Positions 21,816 through 32,738 of a DNA stretch of 64,000 bases are shown in pieces. Source of the DNA: Phaeosaccion multiseriatum. Lineage: Eukaryota > Ochrophyta, other classes. A program made the translations under genes and the position numbers. How positions within the stretch are numbered: position 1 is the first letter of the stretch; the number at the start of each line of letters is the position of its first letter. The stretch lies in NCBI GenBank assembly GCA_965112735.1, contig OZ218956.1, positions 2,666,001 through 2,730,000 of the forward strand, written 5' to 3'. The notes below the pieces were generated by a model, which was not told where the DNA came from, searched no databases, and saw only the letters and a list, made by a program, of their open reading frames with translations.

Positions 21816-24009
21816 CTACTTGTTGATCCTCTCCTCGATAGCCTTCCACATGACTGAGAACATAATGCCCTGCAACCCGTTTGACATAATCTTGGTCTTG
21901 AGTCCTCTGCCGAACAGTCCCATCACTCCGTCCTTCGCTATCACCTCCTGCGCGGCCTTTACGTAGGACATGCCCGCGTCCGAGTTTGACTGTGAGGGAA
22001 GGAAGAAGGGGGAACAAGAAGAGGGGAGGAGGAGGAAGGAGGAGGGGCAGGAGAAGGGGTAGGCGAGGGGCAGGAGAAGGGGGGGTGGGGTAAGGTGGTG
22101 CTGTACTACTTGGCCTGCACTTTACACCCTGGCTTCCCCCTATGCCTCTAAAACCCCTCTGTAGATTCGTGCTTCGCTGCTCTGTGCAGTACGGTGCCGT
22201 ACCACCAACTGCTGCTGCTTCTTTGGGGGGGGCCTACCTGCTTGTACACCTTGACAACTCGGATGCTGTTGGAGCACGTATCAGACACCAGCGATGCGCA
22301 GAAGCCGATGCCCGCGTTGCGTCCGAGCTTGGCGATGGTGGTGTCTTGCTGAGGAATCTTAGCCTGTTCTCATTTCATTGAGAGATTGATGGGAGTAATG
22401 GAGTCGAAAGGGGTTGGGTTGACACACGAGGTTGACGACGAAAAGGGGAAGGGTGGAGGGCGTGAGGACAGTGTGTGCGTGGGGGGGTGATGGGTCGTGA
22501 AAGACGGATCGACAATGGGCAGGCACAACCGTCGAAAGGAAGCGGCAGTTGTTTGGACTATTGGTGGCTCCAGTCTCGGGAGGAAGGCACCTTCCCACGA
22601 GAAAGACGAACTGGGGATAGCTCCACCATCTCCCCCCCTCACCGCCTTCCTCTCTGCAGCTCACTCCTTCCCTCCTCCTTCTCCCCTCCCAGCGCTTCCT
22701 CTCTGCAGCTCTCTCCTCTCATCTCCCTCGCGATGCTTGTCTCTGCTCTCCTCTCCTCTCTCTCCCGAAGAGTCGGCCCTTTCTGCCTCCTCCCTTTCCC
22801 TTCTTGCTCTCCCTCTCTCTAACCTGGAGGTAGTTGAAGGTTGTGAACCAGGGGTAGTGCCCCACCATGGTCGCTGTGCAGGCCCCCAAAGCCCCGTGGT
22901 ACAGCACCTTGGCCCCCCCCTTCTTGAGCTTGGCACCCAAGATGCTCATGCCCTTGCTGCCCTCCACCTGTAGTGGGATGAGGGGGTGAGGGAATGATGA
23001 GTGATTGATGTCAGTCAGTCAGTCAGTGAGGAAGTGGGTGGGTGAGTGGGTGGATGAGTGAGGGAGGGAGGGAGTCGGTGGGTGGGTGGGTGAGTTGGTG
23101 GGTGAGTGGGTGAGTGAGTGGTGAGTGGGTGAGTGAGTGCATGCGTGAGAGCCCATTCGTCTGATAATCCTATGTCCACACACCCCTGACAGTCTAACCT
23201 CCTCCTCCTCCCTTTCCCATTACCTGCATGATGGTTTTGCACGTGTCCACCGGCATGAGGAATATCCTCCACACCGAGGCCGCTGCTGAGGCCGCTACAG
23301 TCTTGAGCACTGGGGACAAGTCCTTGGTGGAGTCGTAGGACTCGAGCAGTGCCAGGACACCCGTGTTGGCTGCAGGAAAAGAGAGAGAGACAGAGAGAGA
23401 GCGAGAGGAAGGATGGAGGTGTGGGCTTGTCATGCCATCTGCCTCGGGAGTTGGCCATCTGACTGACCCTGCTGAAACGTCCATCAGTAGAGCAATTAAG
23501 GTCGTGTTTGGGGGTGCGCACCTGCAGTGTCACCGAAGCGTGACATCGGGCCCTGCACTAGAGCAGGCAGCACCCCCCTGTAGAACCTCGGGATGCCGCC
23601 CTGGGCATAGAGCGTCCTGTACGGCGAGGGCAATGAGCATGTATACGGAAAGGGACGAACGAGACAGAGAGCCAGGTAGAAACAAAGCCATGAGCAACTC
23701 AGAACCGGTCTCTCCTCAAGTCCCTCTAAACCTCCTAATATCCCATCTTTCCTTTCCCACAACGAAGGTACGAAAAGCCCGGTTCGCCTTCCGCACACAG
23801 CTGCAGCCAACTGACCTGAACGCCTCCATCGTGCTGGTTCCGTGCCTGTACTGGTAGTTGATGGTGGTTCTCATCCACATCAAACTACCCACGTTTATAA
23901 ACATCGCCAAAGCACCTGCCATGCCTCCTCCCAGGGCCCTCTTGAGACTCTTATCCAGGATCTCCTGGGTGGTCGGCGCCTTCTTTGCTTCCCGTGGAGA
24001 GTCCGCCAT
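21816..24009 (-). CDS. Mitochondrial carrier family (SLC25-type) solute transporter
   Basis: Six exons are read on the minus strand: 23816-24009, 23522-23616, 23224-23369, 22824-22967, 22238-22363 and 21816-21989. They join to 292 aa, the standard carrier length. Carrier hallmarks are the repeat-end motif [19 protein letters not shown] (repeat 1), a [10 protein letters not shown] version of PX[DE]XX[KR] in repeat 2, and [20 protein letters not shown] in repeat 3. The first-repeat motif is degenerate: [10 protein letters not shown] replaces the usual Pro-x-Asp/Glu. Repeat 3 is degenerate too ([14 protein letters not shown]). This suggests a divergent subfamily, and the substrate cannot be read. 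The N-terminus ([12 protein letters not shown]) has no targeting peptide, as is normal for carriers. Neighbours give no hint of the substrate. The family call is firm; the organelle (mitochondrion, plastid envelope or peroxisome) is not. Confidence 0.88.
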
Positions 24010-24716
24010 GGTGCTCAGCGGGTCGACAGACCGCCCTTACGGGACCTCGCTCGTTCGCCGTTTGCTGACGTGCGTCAAGAAAACTTGGCTAAAGAACAAA
24101 AGAACAAAAACCAGGCTTGCAATTGCGTCTGTGCGTCTGCTATGAGATAAGGCGGACAGCACGGAAGAGGCGGGGCGGGAGGGGAAGGCAGATTAACGAA
24201 AGAGAGCTGCCTGGACCTCTCTACTATCCAGCCGATAAAGTGCGCCCGAGAAAAAGAAAAAGTTTCCGTTTGGGCTCAGGGCACCCCCCTGGGAATATCT
24301 TTCTGTAACTGTGGATTTTCCTATGTTGCCCTCAAGACGTCGGATGGGCGTCGTGACCAGCCTGCAGGAGGGGAGGGCCCTTTGCTTGTTCGAAAGAAGC
24401 GGCGCCGCCCCTCCTGCAGTTCTCTCAATCCATTACCTCTTGCCGCTGGTCGACTCCTGACTCCTCGATCCTTCGACAGGCGCTCAGGCACACGCCTCTA
24501 CGCAGGTAGGTCTCGATGGTGTTTGGCTGGAGCGGATAGTCTGCCCTGCTAGCTTGCTTGTAGTGTTTGCTGTTGAGGTACGCTCTGCTGTCGCGCCTTC
24601 TGGCTTGCGGCTCTCTCAATCCATCAATCCGTTCTGCCTCCTTCTTCCCCTGCCCATGCTCAATGCCTTCTTTCCTCGCTCTTCGCTCCTTCATCAGGTA
24701 CCAACCACCGCCCCCG
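24010..24716. promoter_or_regulatory. Divergent region between carrier and four-helix membrane protein genes
   Basis: This lies between divergent start codons. An open frame continues upstream of 24717 to an ATG at 24567, so the plus-strand gene may start earlier. CTTCATCAG ending near 24698 could be an acceptor. No motif is clearly regulatory. Confidence 0.3.
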
Positions 24717-25615
24717 ATGCCTCTGCTTCAAGACTCGACGAAGAGGAGAGGCTCCAAAACTCCGGCTGCTGCGAACAAGAGAACCCCCAAGACTGAGAGG
24801 GGTAGCGGCCCCAGCAGGCCTCTCAGCCCCAGCAGCAGGTCTGCGCAGAGGACCTTCGCGTCCTCGCCCCGCCTGGTGACCTTCCCCTCCTCTCCATGCC
24901 TCGCGCTGGAGATTTCCCCCTCTTTGCACAGCAACCGCGACGATGAAGCGGAGAAAGAGCTGGGGTGGATCCCAGCTGCGTATCAGACGTCTGCGCTGGC
25001 AAGGGTGCAGTACGTTGTTCATGGTGCGTTTGCGTGTGCGCATGCGTGTACGCGTGTGTGTATTTGCGTGTGTGTGTGCGCGCGTAAACATGTGTGTGTG
25101 CATGTGTTATAAGTATGTGTGGGGTGCGTGTGTGCGCTGCTTGCCTAGAGTGAGGGACGTCGGCTCCACACAAGGTGTAAGGTGTACAACAGACCTCCCG
25201 CCCCCGCCCCTATTCCCCCACGCCATGCCCCATGCCCTCCATATATGTGCGCACAGTCGCGAAGATGATGGTGTTTGGGACCTGGATGCATTGCGGGCTC
25301 GAGGCATCGGCCGTGTCCGGAGAGGACACTGCCGCAAGGCTGCTTTCGCAGTGGGCTACAGTGGGCGTAGTGTCGGCCTTGATGATGAGCTTCACAACAG
25401 CATCCTACGACACTGTGCCTTCTTCTCTGCAAAACCCATCACTCAGCCTCCCCTACGGAATTGAAATCGATGGCATCAACACGAACGCCGCCTTGCTCTC
25501 AGTTAGCTGCGTCCTCTTTCTGACGTCAGTCCTGGCTGCGGTTCTCCTTTCCATGGGCATCAACTCCATTAACCTCTCCTTCACCGGAGAATTTGTTAGA
25601 CAATTCAAGGTGAGC

Positions 25616-25688
<73 letters not shown>

Positions 25689-25865
25689 GGCAATGACCAC
25701 CCGACTCGAGATGTCAACGAATGGCCCTATCCATACGCCTCGGTTCGGTGCGCATCTCACGGCTTCTTTCTTTCTCTTTCTCTCTCTCGCGACCACCCTC
25801 TGACCCCCCTTTCTTCTTCTATCCCCCCCCCTACCGGAGAATTTGTTAGACAATTCAAGGTGAGC

Positions 25866-25946
<81 letters not shown>

Positions 25947-26098
25947 GGCAATGACCACCCGACTCGAGATGTCAACGAATGGCCCTATCCATACGCCTCG
26001 GTTCGGTGCGCATCTCACGGCTTCTTTCTTTCTCTTTCTCTCTCTCGCGACCACCCTCTGACCCCCCTTTCTTCTTCTATCCCCCCCCCGTATCCTGG

Positions 26099-26171
<73 letters not shown>

Positions 26172-26286
26172 CCCCCCCCCCCTTCCCCCAAAACGCGACC
26201 CCCCTTTCTTCTTCTATCCCCCCCCCGTATCCTGGCCTCCCCCCCCCCCCTTCCCCCACGCACGCACACACACACATCCACACATC

Positions 26287-26332
<46 letters not shown>

Positions 26333-26519
26333 ACCCGACTCACAACGAATCTATCCATACGCCTCGGTTCGGTGCGCGGCTTCTTTCTTTCTCTTTCTCT
26401 CTCTCGCGACCACCCTCTGACCCCCCTTTCTTCTTCTATCCCCCCCCCGTATCCTGGCCTCCCCCCCCCCCCTTCCCCCAAAACGCGCACACGCACGCAC
26501 ACACACACATCCACACATC

Positions 26520-26568
<49 letters not shown>

Positions 26569-27204
26569 TCTGAGCAGTACCTGGTGACGATTCCAGAGCT
26601 CACCATGACCACAGGACTCTATACATACTGCATAGCTTTCATCCTGAGAGGATACCTGCTCTACGGGCTGCTGGTCATGGCCAGCGAGATTGCTGTGTTC
26701 CTGCTTGGCGTGCTTGTCCTCATCGGAGGGTGGAGTGTGATGGTGCTGAAGCTCAACGTCGACGGTGGGCTTTGGGAGCGTGCGGCAGCGGGGGTTGAAT
26801 TATCACCATCATCATCCTCGGCCTCATCATCACAGTCCGATCATTCCTCTTCCTCCCCTGCCGCCTCTGACACCTTGCCGAGAGAGGGCTTCGATGGCAG
26901 CAGTGGCAGCGAGGAGTATGCTTACTTGGCGGAGTATCGGCGCCAGCAGGAAGAGGACAGGAGGAAGAAGAAGCTCGTGACGAGACGTGGCACTGCGAGT
27001 AGTATGCCGAGCGGGAGGCTCGATGGTGCTCAGCAGCGAGAAGAAGCAAGGGGCAGTGGGCATTCTGCCTACTTGGCGGAGTATCGACGGCAGCAGGAGG
27101 AGGCGGAGGAAAGCAGGAGGAAGATGCTGGCGACGACACCACCACTCTCACCACCTGAAGAAACCTCACAAGACCATAGTGAGGGCAATGAGAGCGCTGT
27201 CTGA
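24717..27204 (+). CDS. Four-helix membrane protein of unknown function
   Basis: Three exons, 24717-25023, 25257-25609 and 26578-27204, keep frame and give 428 aa. The first about 100 residues are basic, Ser/Pro-rich and probably cytosolic. Hydrophobic segments follow: LLSQWATVGVVSALMMSF, LLSVSCVLFLTSVLAAVLLS, TYCIAFILRGYLLYGLLVM and IAVFLLGVLVLIGGWSVMVL. The C-terminal tail is Ser-rich and carries a duplicated charged motif, YLAEYRRQQEE, about 50 residues apart, likely a short coiled-coil. I do not recognise the family. Intron 2 is unusual: it contains a tandem copy of the 3' end of exon 2 with its donor site, plus long CA repeats. An in-frame ATG at 24567 is an alternative start. It could be a distant relative of the DUF4239 neighbour, but the NPF signature is absent. 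Confidence 0.65.
25583..26448. repeat. Tandem duplication of exon end, donor site and CA repeats within an intron
   Basis: The 38 bases at 25583-25620 (last 27 coding bases of exon 2 plus donor) recur exactly at 25833-25870, 250 bases later. The following unique block (from ATGGGCAATGACCACCCGAC, 25686-25832) recurs at 25944-26090 and, shortened, at about 26331-26448. (CA)n arrays of 30-80 bases separate the copies (25619-25686, 25869-25945, 26100-26170, 26291-26331, 26522-26564). Confidence 0.9.
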
Positions 27205-27650
27205 GCTTACTCTGAGCGTACATTACAATACAGTAAGTTGCGACACAGCGTAGCAAGCGAACCTGACATGTGTTAGATATACTTTTGCTTCTCTTACTGT
27301 TCCCACTTGGTAAGTAAGAAGTAAGAAAATTAGAACCACTCCTTTCAAGCAAGCAAGGTGGGTGGATTGGGGCAGCAGCGCGTCAAGTGGTACCGACGAC
27401 CGATGCTCTCTCTCGCTCGCTCTCCCTCTCCGTCTCCGTCTCTCTCTCTACCTCTTCTTTCTCTCGCTCTCCCTCTCTCTTACTCTCTCTCTATCTCTCT
27501 TCTCCCTCTATTATTTTCTTTTCTCTCTCTCCCTCTCCCTCCCGCTGCTGCTGCCCCGCATAACTCCTTAAGCCTGACCTGTGACTGACGAGGCAGAGCT
27601 TGCTTCTCCGTCTGCGAGAAGATCGACTTGGTGGATGACACCGGCATCGC
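27205..27650. other. Convergent spacer with CT-rich microsatellite
   Basis: A CTCTCT-rich tract covers about 27405-27540. The rest shows nothing recognisable; the two flanking genes end here. Confidence 0.5.
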
Positions 27651-29209
27651 CTATTTGGACTTCAAATCGAACAGGTCGTCAAGCCATCCGAGTATCGGGG
27701 CAAACACCTCTCGTTTCGCTTCCGTCCCAATGAGCAAGTCGAAATGGCCATAGTCTCTCTGCAGCCCTCCGATCCTGCCCGCCCTTACGAACTTGTTCTT
27801 GGCTAGAGTCGGATCTAGGGCCTGTCGTCGTGCGACCAAGCGACAGGCAGAGAGGCAGGTAGGCAGGCAGGAAAGAGAGAGAGAGACGGGAGGGGGGGAC
27901 GCGCTTCAGCCTTCCAGCATGCTTTCTCCTCACCAGCCACGCACCCACGCGTACTCAAGTAGGGAACACTCAATGATAGGCAAGCGTACGCGCTCTTTGG
28001 GCGGGCAGGGGCGCGCTTACCTCCCAGGTGAGCAGGACGTCGCCTATCGGGCACTGCTGGTCTGCCCCGCCCGCCACGAGAAGGGTTGGCGTCTGCAACT
28101 GCTCGAGCTGAGTCATGACGTTGATGACACTTGGTGCCTCGGGACTGCTTCTGCCACTGCCAGCGTCGGCGTGGTCATCCGGGTCGCCTATGTACGCCAA
28201 TCCATCCGGTTTGAAAAGGCTTCGAAGCTGGAGAAGCAGCTGGGGCGGAAAGAGGGAGGCCGAGCGCGAAGCGGCGGGGGGCGGCGACACGAAGAAGAAG
28301 AGGAAGAAGCACAAGACAGGAGGCAAATAGGCAACGCACGTCAGCCATACGAGACAGGCAGGCAGGCAGGCTGGCGGACAGTCAGGATTGCACACCCGAT
28401 GTCCCCACACAATGCGTCATTTCGCATCACATCACGCCTTCGGTACGTACTGGGAGGGGCACAGGCTCGAAGCCGGTCTGAAGCAGCCCACGGAGGTCAG
28501 CGCGTGACACGTTGTGCGGATTGAGCACGAAGTGAGGAGTGACGGGGAAGGCAGAGTAGCTCCTGCAGATCCTGTCGAGCCGGAGAATGTCGGTGGTTCG
28601 CCTCACCAGAGGGAGAAGGGGCACCACGAACTTCCACGCGCTGGCCTGAAATTTGGCGGAGCTACCTAGCCCCACAACGCCGGACAGCAGGGAAGACACT
28701 GAGCGATGAGGGCTGGCGGCGAGGCTCAAGCCTATCACGCCCCCCATGCTGTGTCCTATCCACACCAGAGATGATGACCCTGTCGCGGCGAGTACGTATC
28801 GCATGGCGATGGGTGCATCCACGTTGATGACCGTATCCAAGTTCCAGTGGCACGACTCCTTGTCTAGACTCGCTGGTCGCGGACTGTTGCCGTGAGCCCG
28901 CAGGTCCATCATCCATACGTCCCAACCAGCCGCATTTAAGGTGTTCACGAGCGAGTCCTTGGAACTGTGTCCGGGTCTGCTAAACACCGTGTGATTGCTC
29001 CCTAGTCCGTGACACAGGAGCAAGGGGTTTGGCCGAGCCAGCAGGCAGGATGGCTTGTGTCGGGCAAGCGCGATTTGAGCAACCACTGTACTTCCCTCAT
29101 CCGCGGCCGTCGCCGCCCTTCCTCCTCCATCAACTCGAATGTCCACGACGTGCACAACTCCTCCGTCTCCTTCGTCTTCTTCTTCCTCCCACTCCCCCCC
29201 ACCATCCAT
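27651..29209 (-). CDS. Alpha/beta hydrolase (lipase/esterase-like)
   Basis: Three exons are read on the minus strand: 28451-29209, 28021-28239 and 27651-27791 (372 aa). The fold's catalytic elements are all visible: an oxyanion-type HGLGSN at about 67, DLRAHG at about 102, the nucleophile elbow GHSMGG with Ser154, an acid candidate Asp313 in VAGGADQQCP, and His342 in DYGHFDLLIG. The C-terminus VFAPILGWLDDLF is typical of the family. The N-terminus is acidic (EWEEEEDEGD) with no signal peptide, so a soluble or peripheral enzyme is likely. Resemblance to steryl ester or acid-lipase-like hydrolases is through the YGHxDxLIG ending; the substrate cannot be told. The last intron's acceptor is ambiguous: AAG at 27794-27792 keeps frame, while an upstream CTAG would need another donor. 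The gene lies back to back with no shared function among its neighbours. Confidence 0.85.
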
Positions 29210-30066
29210 GATAGCGATTTTGCTGCAGCAAAGGACAGAGGGTGGAGCATTGCGGCATGTTGCTCGCGGGAAAGGACAAGAGGAGTAGAGGGGGAAAAAA
29301 AGGAAAAAGTTGCCGCCAAAAACTGAAACTCAAACTTGACATGTGTGGGGGGTGCGTGGGTGCGTGCGTGGATGCCTCCTCCCCTCTCTCCGTTGAGAGT
29401 CTCTCTAAGGCCAACAAGGAATGCTCTGCGGCCGAAAGCCGAGAAGGTAGGGGCTGGGCTGCGACCAGCAGAAGCCAGTCACCAGCGGGAAAGACAGCCG
29501 AGAAGCCAGCGCTGGCCTGCGGCCAGAAGCCCGAAGCCAGGAGGGGGCTACGGCCCAGAAGCCAGGAGCCAGAGAAACCTCGCGGGAGGGTGATGCCCCT
29601 CTCCGTAATAAAACAGTCCGAAAAATATATATATGAAATAGCCACATACATATACTATCCTAAGCCATCAACGCGGAGAAAATACAAGTAGGCGTTGGTG
29701 TGTGCGTGCCTATGCTCACGCACACAACAGATACATGCAAGCGAAACCAAACGCACTCCGGAATGAATACATCTTTTAAAAAAAAAACCCGTGAAAAACT
29801 CACTCGCATCACCTGCGCCATGCCTCCAAACCCCCCCTGTCGGCATCATGTCCTGTAGGGCTCTTGAGCTTGGCGGGCGAGTGTGGTTGTTGGTGAAGCC
29901 CGGGCTCCACGGTTCGGTCCGTCGTTGTTGTCATGCCCTATGGACGGTCCATTGTTTGTACTTGAGCCCCCCCCCCCCCAAACGAGGCTCCCTTGTATGT
30001 ACTTGCAGAGGGGGGCAAGGGGAAGGACACCCTCTTTCGCCCCATCTTGCACGTGAAGAGAGAGGC
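29210..30066. other. Spacer with CAGAAGCC-type dispersed repeat
   Basis: This lies upstream of the hydrolase and downstream of the Cys-rich gene. It contains a GAAGCCAG-rich stretch (about 29425-29590) related to sequence at 43965-44035. No gene is supported. A C-run followed by GTACTTGCAG near 30000 resembles an acceptor, but no linked exon was found. Confidence 0.4.
29425..29590. repeat. Dispersed repeat copy (AGAAGCCAG-rich)
   Basis: Shares CTGGGCTGCGACCAGCAGAA, then GCCAGTCACCAGCGGGAA, with 43985-44030, and ends with AACCTCGCGGGAGG, the reverse complement of which (CCGCGAGGTTTCTCTGG) occurs at 43949-43966. It is built of GAAGCC sub-repeats. Confidence 0.7.
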
Positions 30067-30333
30067 TCACGCAAGGTACCAAGCATCTTTTCCTTTCGAA
30101 ACATACCCTGCCTCCTCCCTGTCCCCCCTCTCTCGCAGCCGCATCTGCCTCTGCGCATGGTGCTGCCGCTTCTCCGCCTTGCGCTGTCGCCACTGCTCCT
30201 GCGCCTGCAGAAGCCGTTCGGGGATGGCATTGATGGGGCCTTGAGGACCGACGCCCACAATGCGCCCAAAGTAGGCTTCCAACGACAGGCGACACTCGCC
30301 GGAGCAAAAGTTGGGCCCCTTGCTGATGCTGTC

Positions 30334-30366
<33 letters not shown>

Positions 30367-31107
30367 ACTACTACTGCTGCTGCTGCTACTACTCGCGGAG
30401 GCGGAAGTTGTGGAGTCCGTGCTGCTGCTCCGGCTTGAATTCCGGCTGCTGCTGGGAGAGGGACTTGACGGGCAAGCTGAGCCAATGCCGCTGCGAGACC
30501 GAGTGCTGTGGCTATTCGCCCCGTCGCTGCTGTCGTCCTCACGCGTAGGCTGCTGTTGCTGCTGCGGCCCCGAGCCCCTCCCGATGAGGTTCCTACCATT
30601 CTCCTTTGTGTAGGATCCCATGCAATAGCAGCAAGTCTTGTTGTATATCCCCTCGCTGTCCTCCTCCCGCCGTCCTCCTCCTCCTCCTTCTCCGCGGTAA
30701 CAGTCGACGTCCATGGGGACGAACTGCTCGCCCGACCTCCAGCACGCGTACCGGTCCCGTATGCCTGCTGCGTTGGCGCTCCTGTCCCCCCCATTCAGAG
30801 GCCTCTTTGCCGTCGCTCCCAAGCTGCGCCTCTCTCGCAGACGGCTGTAGAAACTGCCGTAGAAATTGCCTTCACCCGCGTCGTCGCTGCCGTCTTTGGG
30901 TTGGTGCGGAGGACACACGGTCATTTGGTTCTTGAGTGAAGGCCCCATTGCTTCTGCTCCTGCGTCAGACTTGTCCTGCCTCCTCCTGCCGTGTGGTGTG
31001 GACCAGCTGCACCCTGAGCGTGTTTCCCTGGAGAACTTGAGACCAACCCGCAACTGTAACGTGTTGACGACGCCACCACCTAGGTGGGGGGGGGGAGACG
31101 TCGCCAA
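30067..31107 (-). CDS. Cys-rich protein with an FCS-like zinc-finger ending, unknown function
   Basis: An open frame of 346 codons on the minus strand ends at a TGA at 30067. It contains TCCYCMGSY and, about 85 residues later, GPNFCSGECRLSLEAYFGR. Cys-x2-Cys followed by FCSxECR is the arrangement of FCS-like (FLZ-type) zinc fingers, but here the two Cys pairs are split by a Gln/Ser-rich insertion encoded by CTG/GCT triplets (about 30310-30470). The C-terminus is a basic Arg/Gln-rich helix. Plant FLZ proteins bridge SnRK1 kinase subunits, but transferring that role is speculative. The start is uncertain: ATG at 31107, or 30948 after a possible acceptor (CCCCACCTAG just before about 31080). The reverse-strand frames here are shadows of the triplet repeats. 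Confidence 0.6.
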
Positions 31108-32007
31108 AAAGTTTTCCTCCTACTCGATATCCCTACTCCTCCGACGGGATGCCACTGGTGCAGCACCAGCTTGGATATTTCAGTTCGCGGTTCTCCCTCT
31201 ACTGGCGCCCTTCCAGCACGCCTTCCAGGACTCTAATCTCCCTCTCTCCCGTCCACGGCTGTGCCCTGCCCCCGCTGCGCCCTGCTTGAAGGGAGGGGAC
31301 TTGACTAAAGACGACGTGACGAGCCGTCGCCGGTGAGCAACCCACGCCCAAGCAACCACGCGATGTGGTGCGCGGCCGATTGACCCTGCACAACCCCCCC
31401 TCTCTCTCGCCGCGAGTGCCCCCCTCTTGACCCTTTCGCAAGTCCGCCTCTTTAGAGCAGGTTACATCTTTGTCGGTGACTTTGGCCTGAAGATCTCACG
31501 CGAACCTTCTGACCGGGTACACTGTCTCACCAGCAGGACCCCCAACTTCTCAGCGTCAGTGCCCTTGTTGCCCTGAGTACAGTGTGGAGCGTGGAATCAA
31601 AATATGCTAGCCTCCTTTACAACGTATGCTCTCTGGTTTGCTGCTGCCTGCTGTCTGGGGAGTTCGTCAAGCTTTGTCGGGCGTTCGGTTGTCCTTGATG
31701 ACCTCAGAAAATCGGCAGAAAATCCGAGATTTAAAAAAGAGGCATTCTCACAACGGTATCAACGCATCACACGATAGATACACGTCCCACAACAGCCGCA
31801 CACGGTACGTCTACAGTTGTAAGGTACGTGACGACCCCTGACGCACTATCCGCTATCCGCTATCGCCGGCGCCAGCCGATCCGCTATGCGTGTGTGATGG
31901 TTTGAGTGAGTGTGTGGGGGTCGATGGGGGGGTATCGAGCCCTGACCCCTGCCTGACACGCTATCGCCCATCGGCTCCAGACTGGCCTAGAAGCCTATGC
32001 TCTAGGC

Positions 32008-32045
32008 CGGCCATTTTTTCTCCCTAGGCCGGCGGTTCTAGGCCT
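32008..32045. repeat. Inverted copy of a repeat also found at 55028-55056
   Basis: TTTCTCCCTAGGCCGGCGG, continuing TTCTAGGCC, is the exact reverse complement of 55029-55056. It forms the left edge of the modular repeat region. Confidence 0.85.
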
Positions 32046-32052
32046 CGACCTA

Positions 32053-32640
32053 TCTGATTACTGATTACGGCCGGCGCACACCGTAATCTTGTCCAGGGTC
32101 GATCTCCATCTCAGGGAGGGAGGGAGGGAGGGAGGGAGGGAGGGAGGGAGGGAGGGAGGGAGGGAGGGAGGGAGGGAGGGAGGGAGGGAGGGAGGGAGGG
32201 AGGGAGGGAGGGAGGGAGGGAGGGAGGGAGGGAGGGAGGGAGGGAGGGAGGGAGGGAGGGAGGGAGGGAGGGAGGGAGGGAGGGAGGGAGGGAGGGAGGG
32301 AGGGAGGGAGGGAGGGAGGGAGGGAGGGAGGGAGGGAGGGAGGAAGGGAGGGAGGGAGGGAGGGAGGAAGGGAGGGAGGGAGGGAGGAAGGGAGGGAGGG
32401 AGGGAGTCGACCCTGGACAAGATTGTCTGATTACTGATTACGGCCGGCACAGCACCGTAATCTTGTCCAGGGTCGATGTCCATCTCAGGGAGGGAGGGAG
32501 GGAGGGAGGGAGGGAGACAGGGAGGGAGGGAGGGAGGGAGGTAGGGAGGGAGGGAGGGAGTCGACCCTGGACAAGATTATCTGATTACTGATTACGGCCG
32601 GCGCAGCACCGTAATCTTGTCCCGGGTCGATAGGCCTAGC
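32053..32640. repeat. Modular repeat: inverted 20-mers flanking (GGGA)n arrays
   Basis: The module is CTGATTACTGATTACGGCCGGC, then CCGTAATCTTGTCCAGGGTCGA, a (GGGA)n array, then TCGACCCTGGACAAGATT. The last part is the reverse complement of the second, so each array sits in the loop of a potential hairpin. Copy 1 (32053-32427) holds about 290 bases of GGGA; copy 2 (32428-32578) holds a short interrupted array; copy 3 begins at 32579 and is truncated. A partial copy occurs at 55797-55857. Confidence 0.9.
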
Positions 32641-32647
32641 TAGGCTA

Positions 32648-32738
32648 GCTAGGCCGGGGGGGCTGCGCCAAAAATAGGCCTAGGCCGGGGGCCTGCGGCC
32701 CCCCTAGGCCGGCCGAAGTTCGTCTCTAGGCCAGGCTT
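32648..32738. repeat. TAGGCC-rich dispersed repeat, inverted copy at 57104-57195
   Basis: About 90 bases (GCTGCGCCAAAAATAGGCCT followed by a GGCC-rich palindromic stretch and TTCGTCTCTAGGCC) reappear in reverse complement at 57104-57195 with few differences. Confidence 0.85.

Noticed and set aside
30311-30939. Plus-strand Leu-rich frames opposite the Cys-rich gene
   Set aside because: Shadows of the CTG/GCT triplet run; no domain and no splice logic.
32089-32483. GGRE and PPSL repeat frames
   Set aside because: Translated GGGA array with no unique sequence or gene context.
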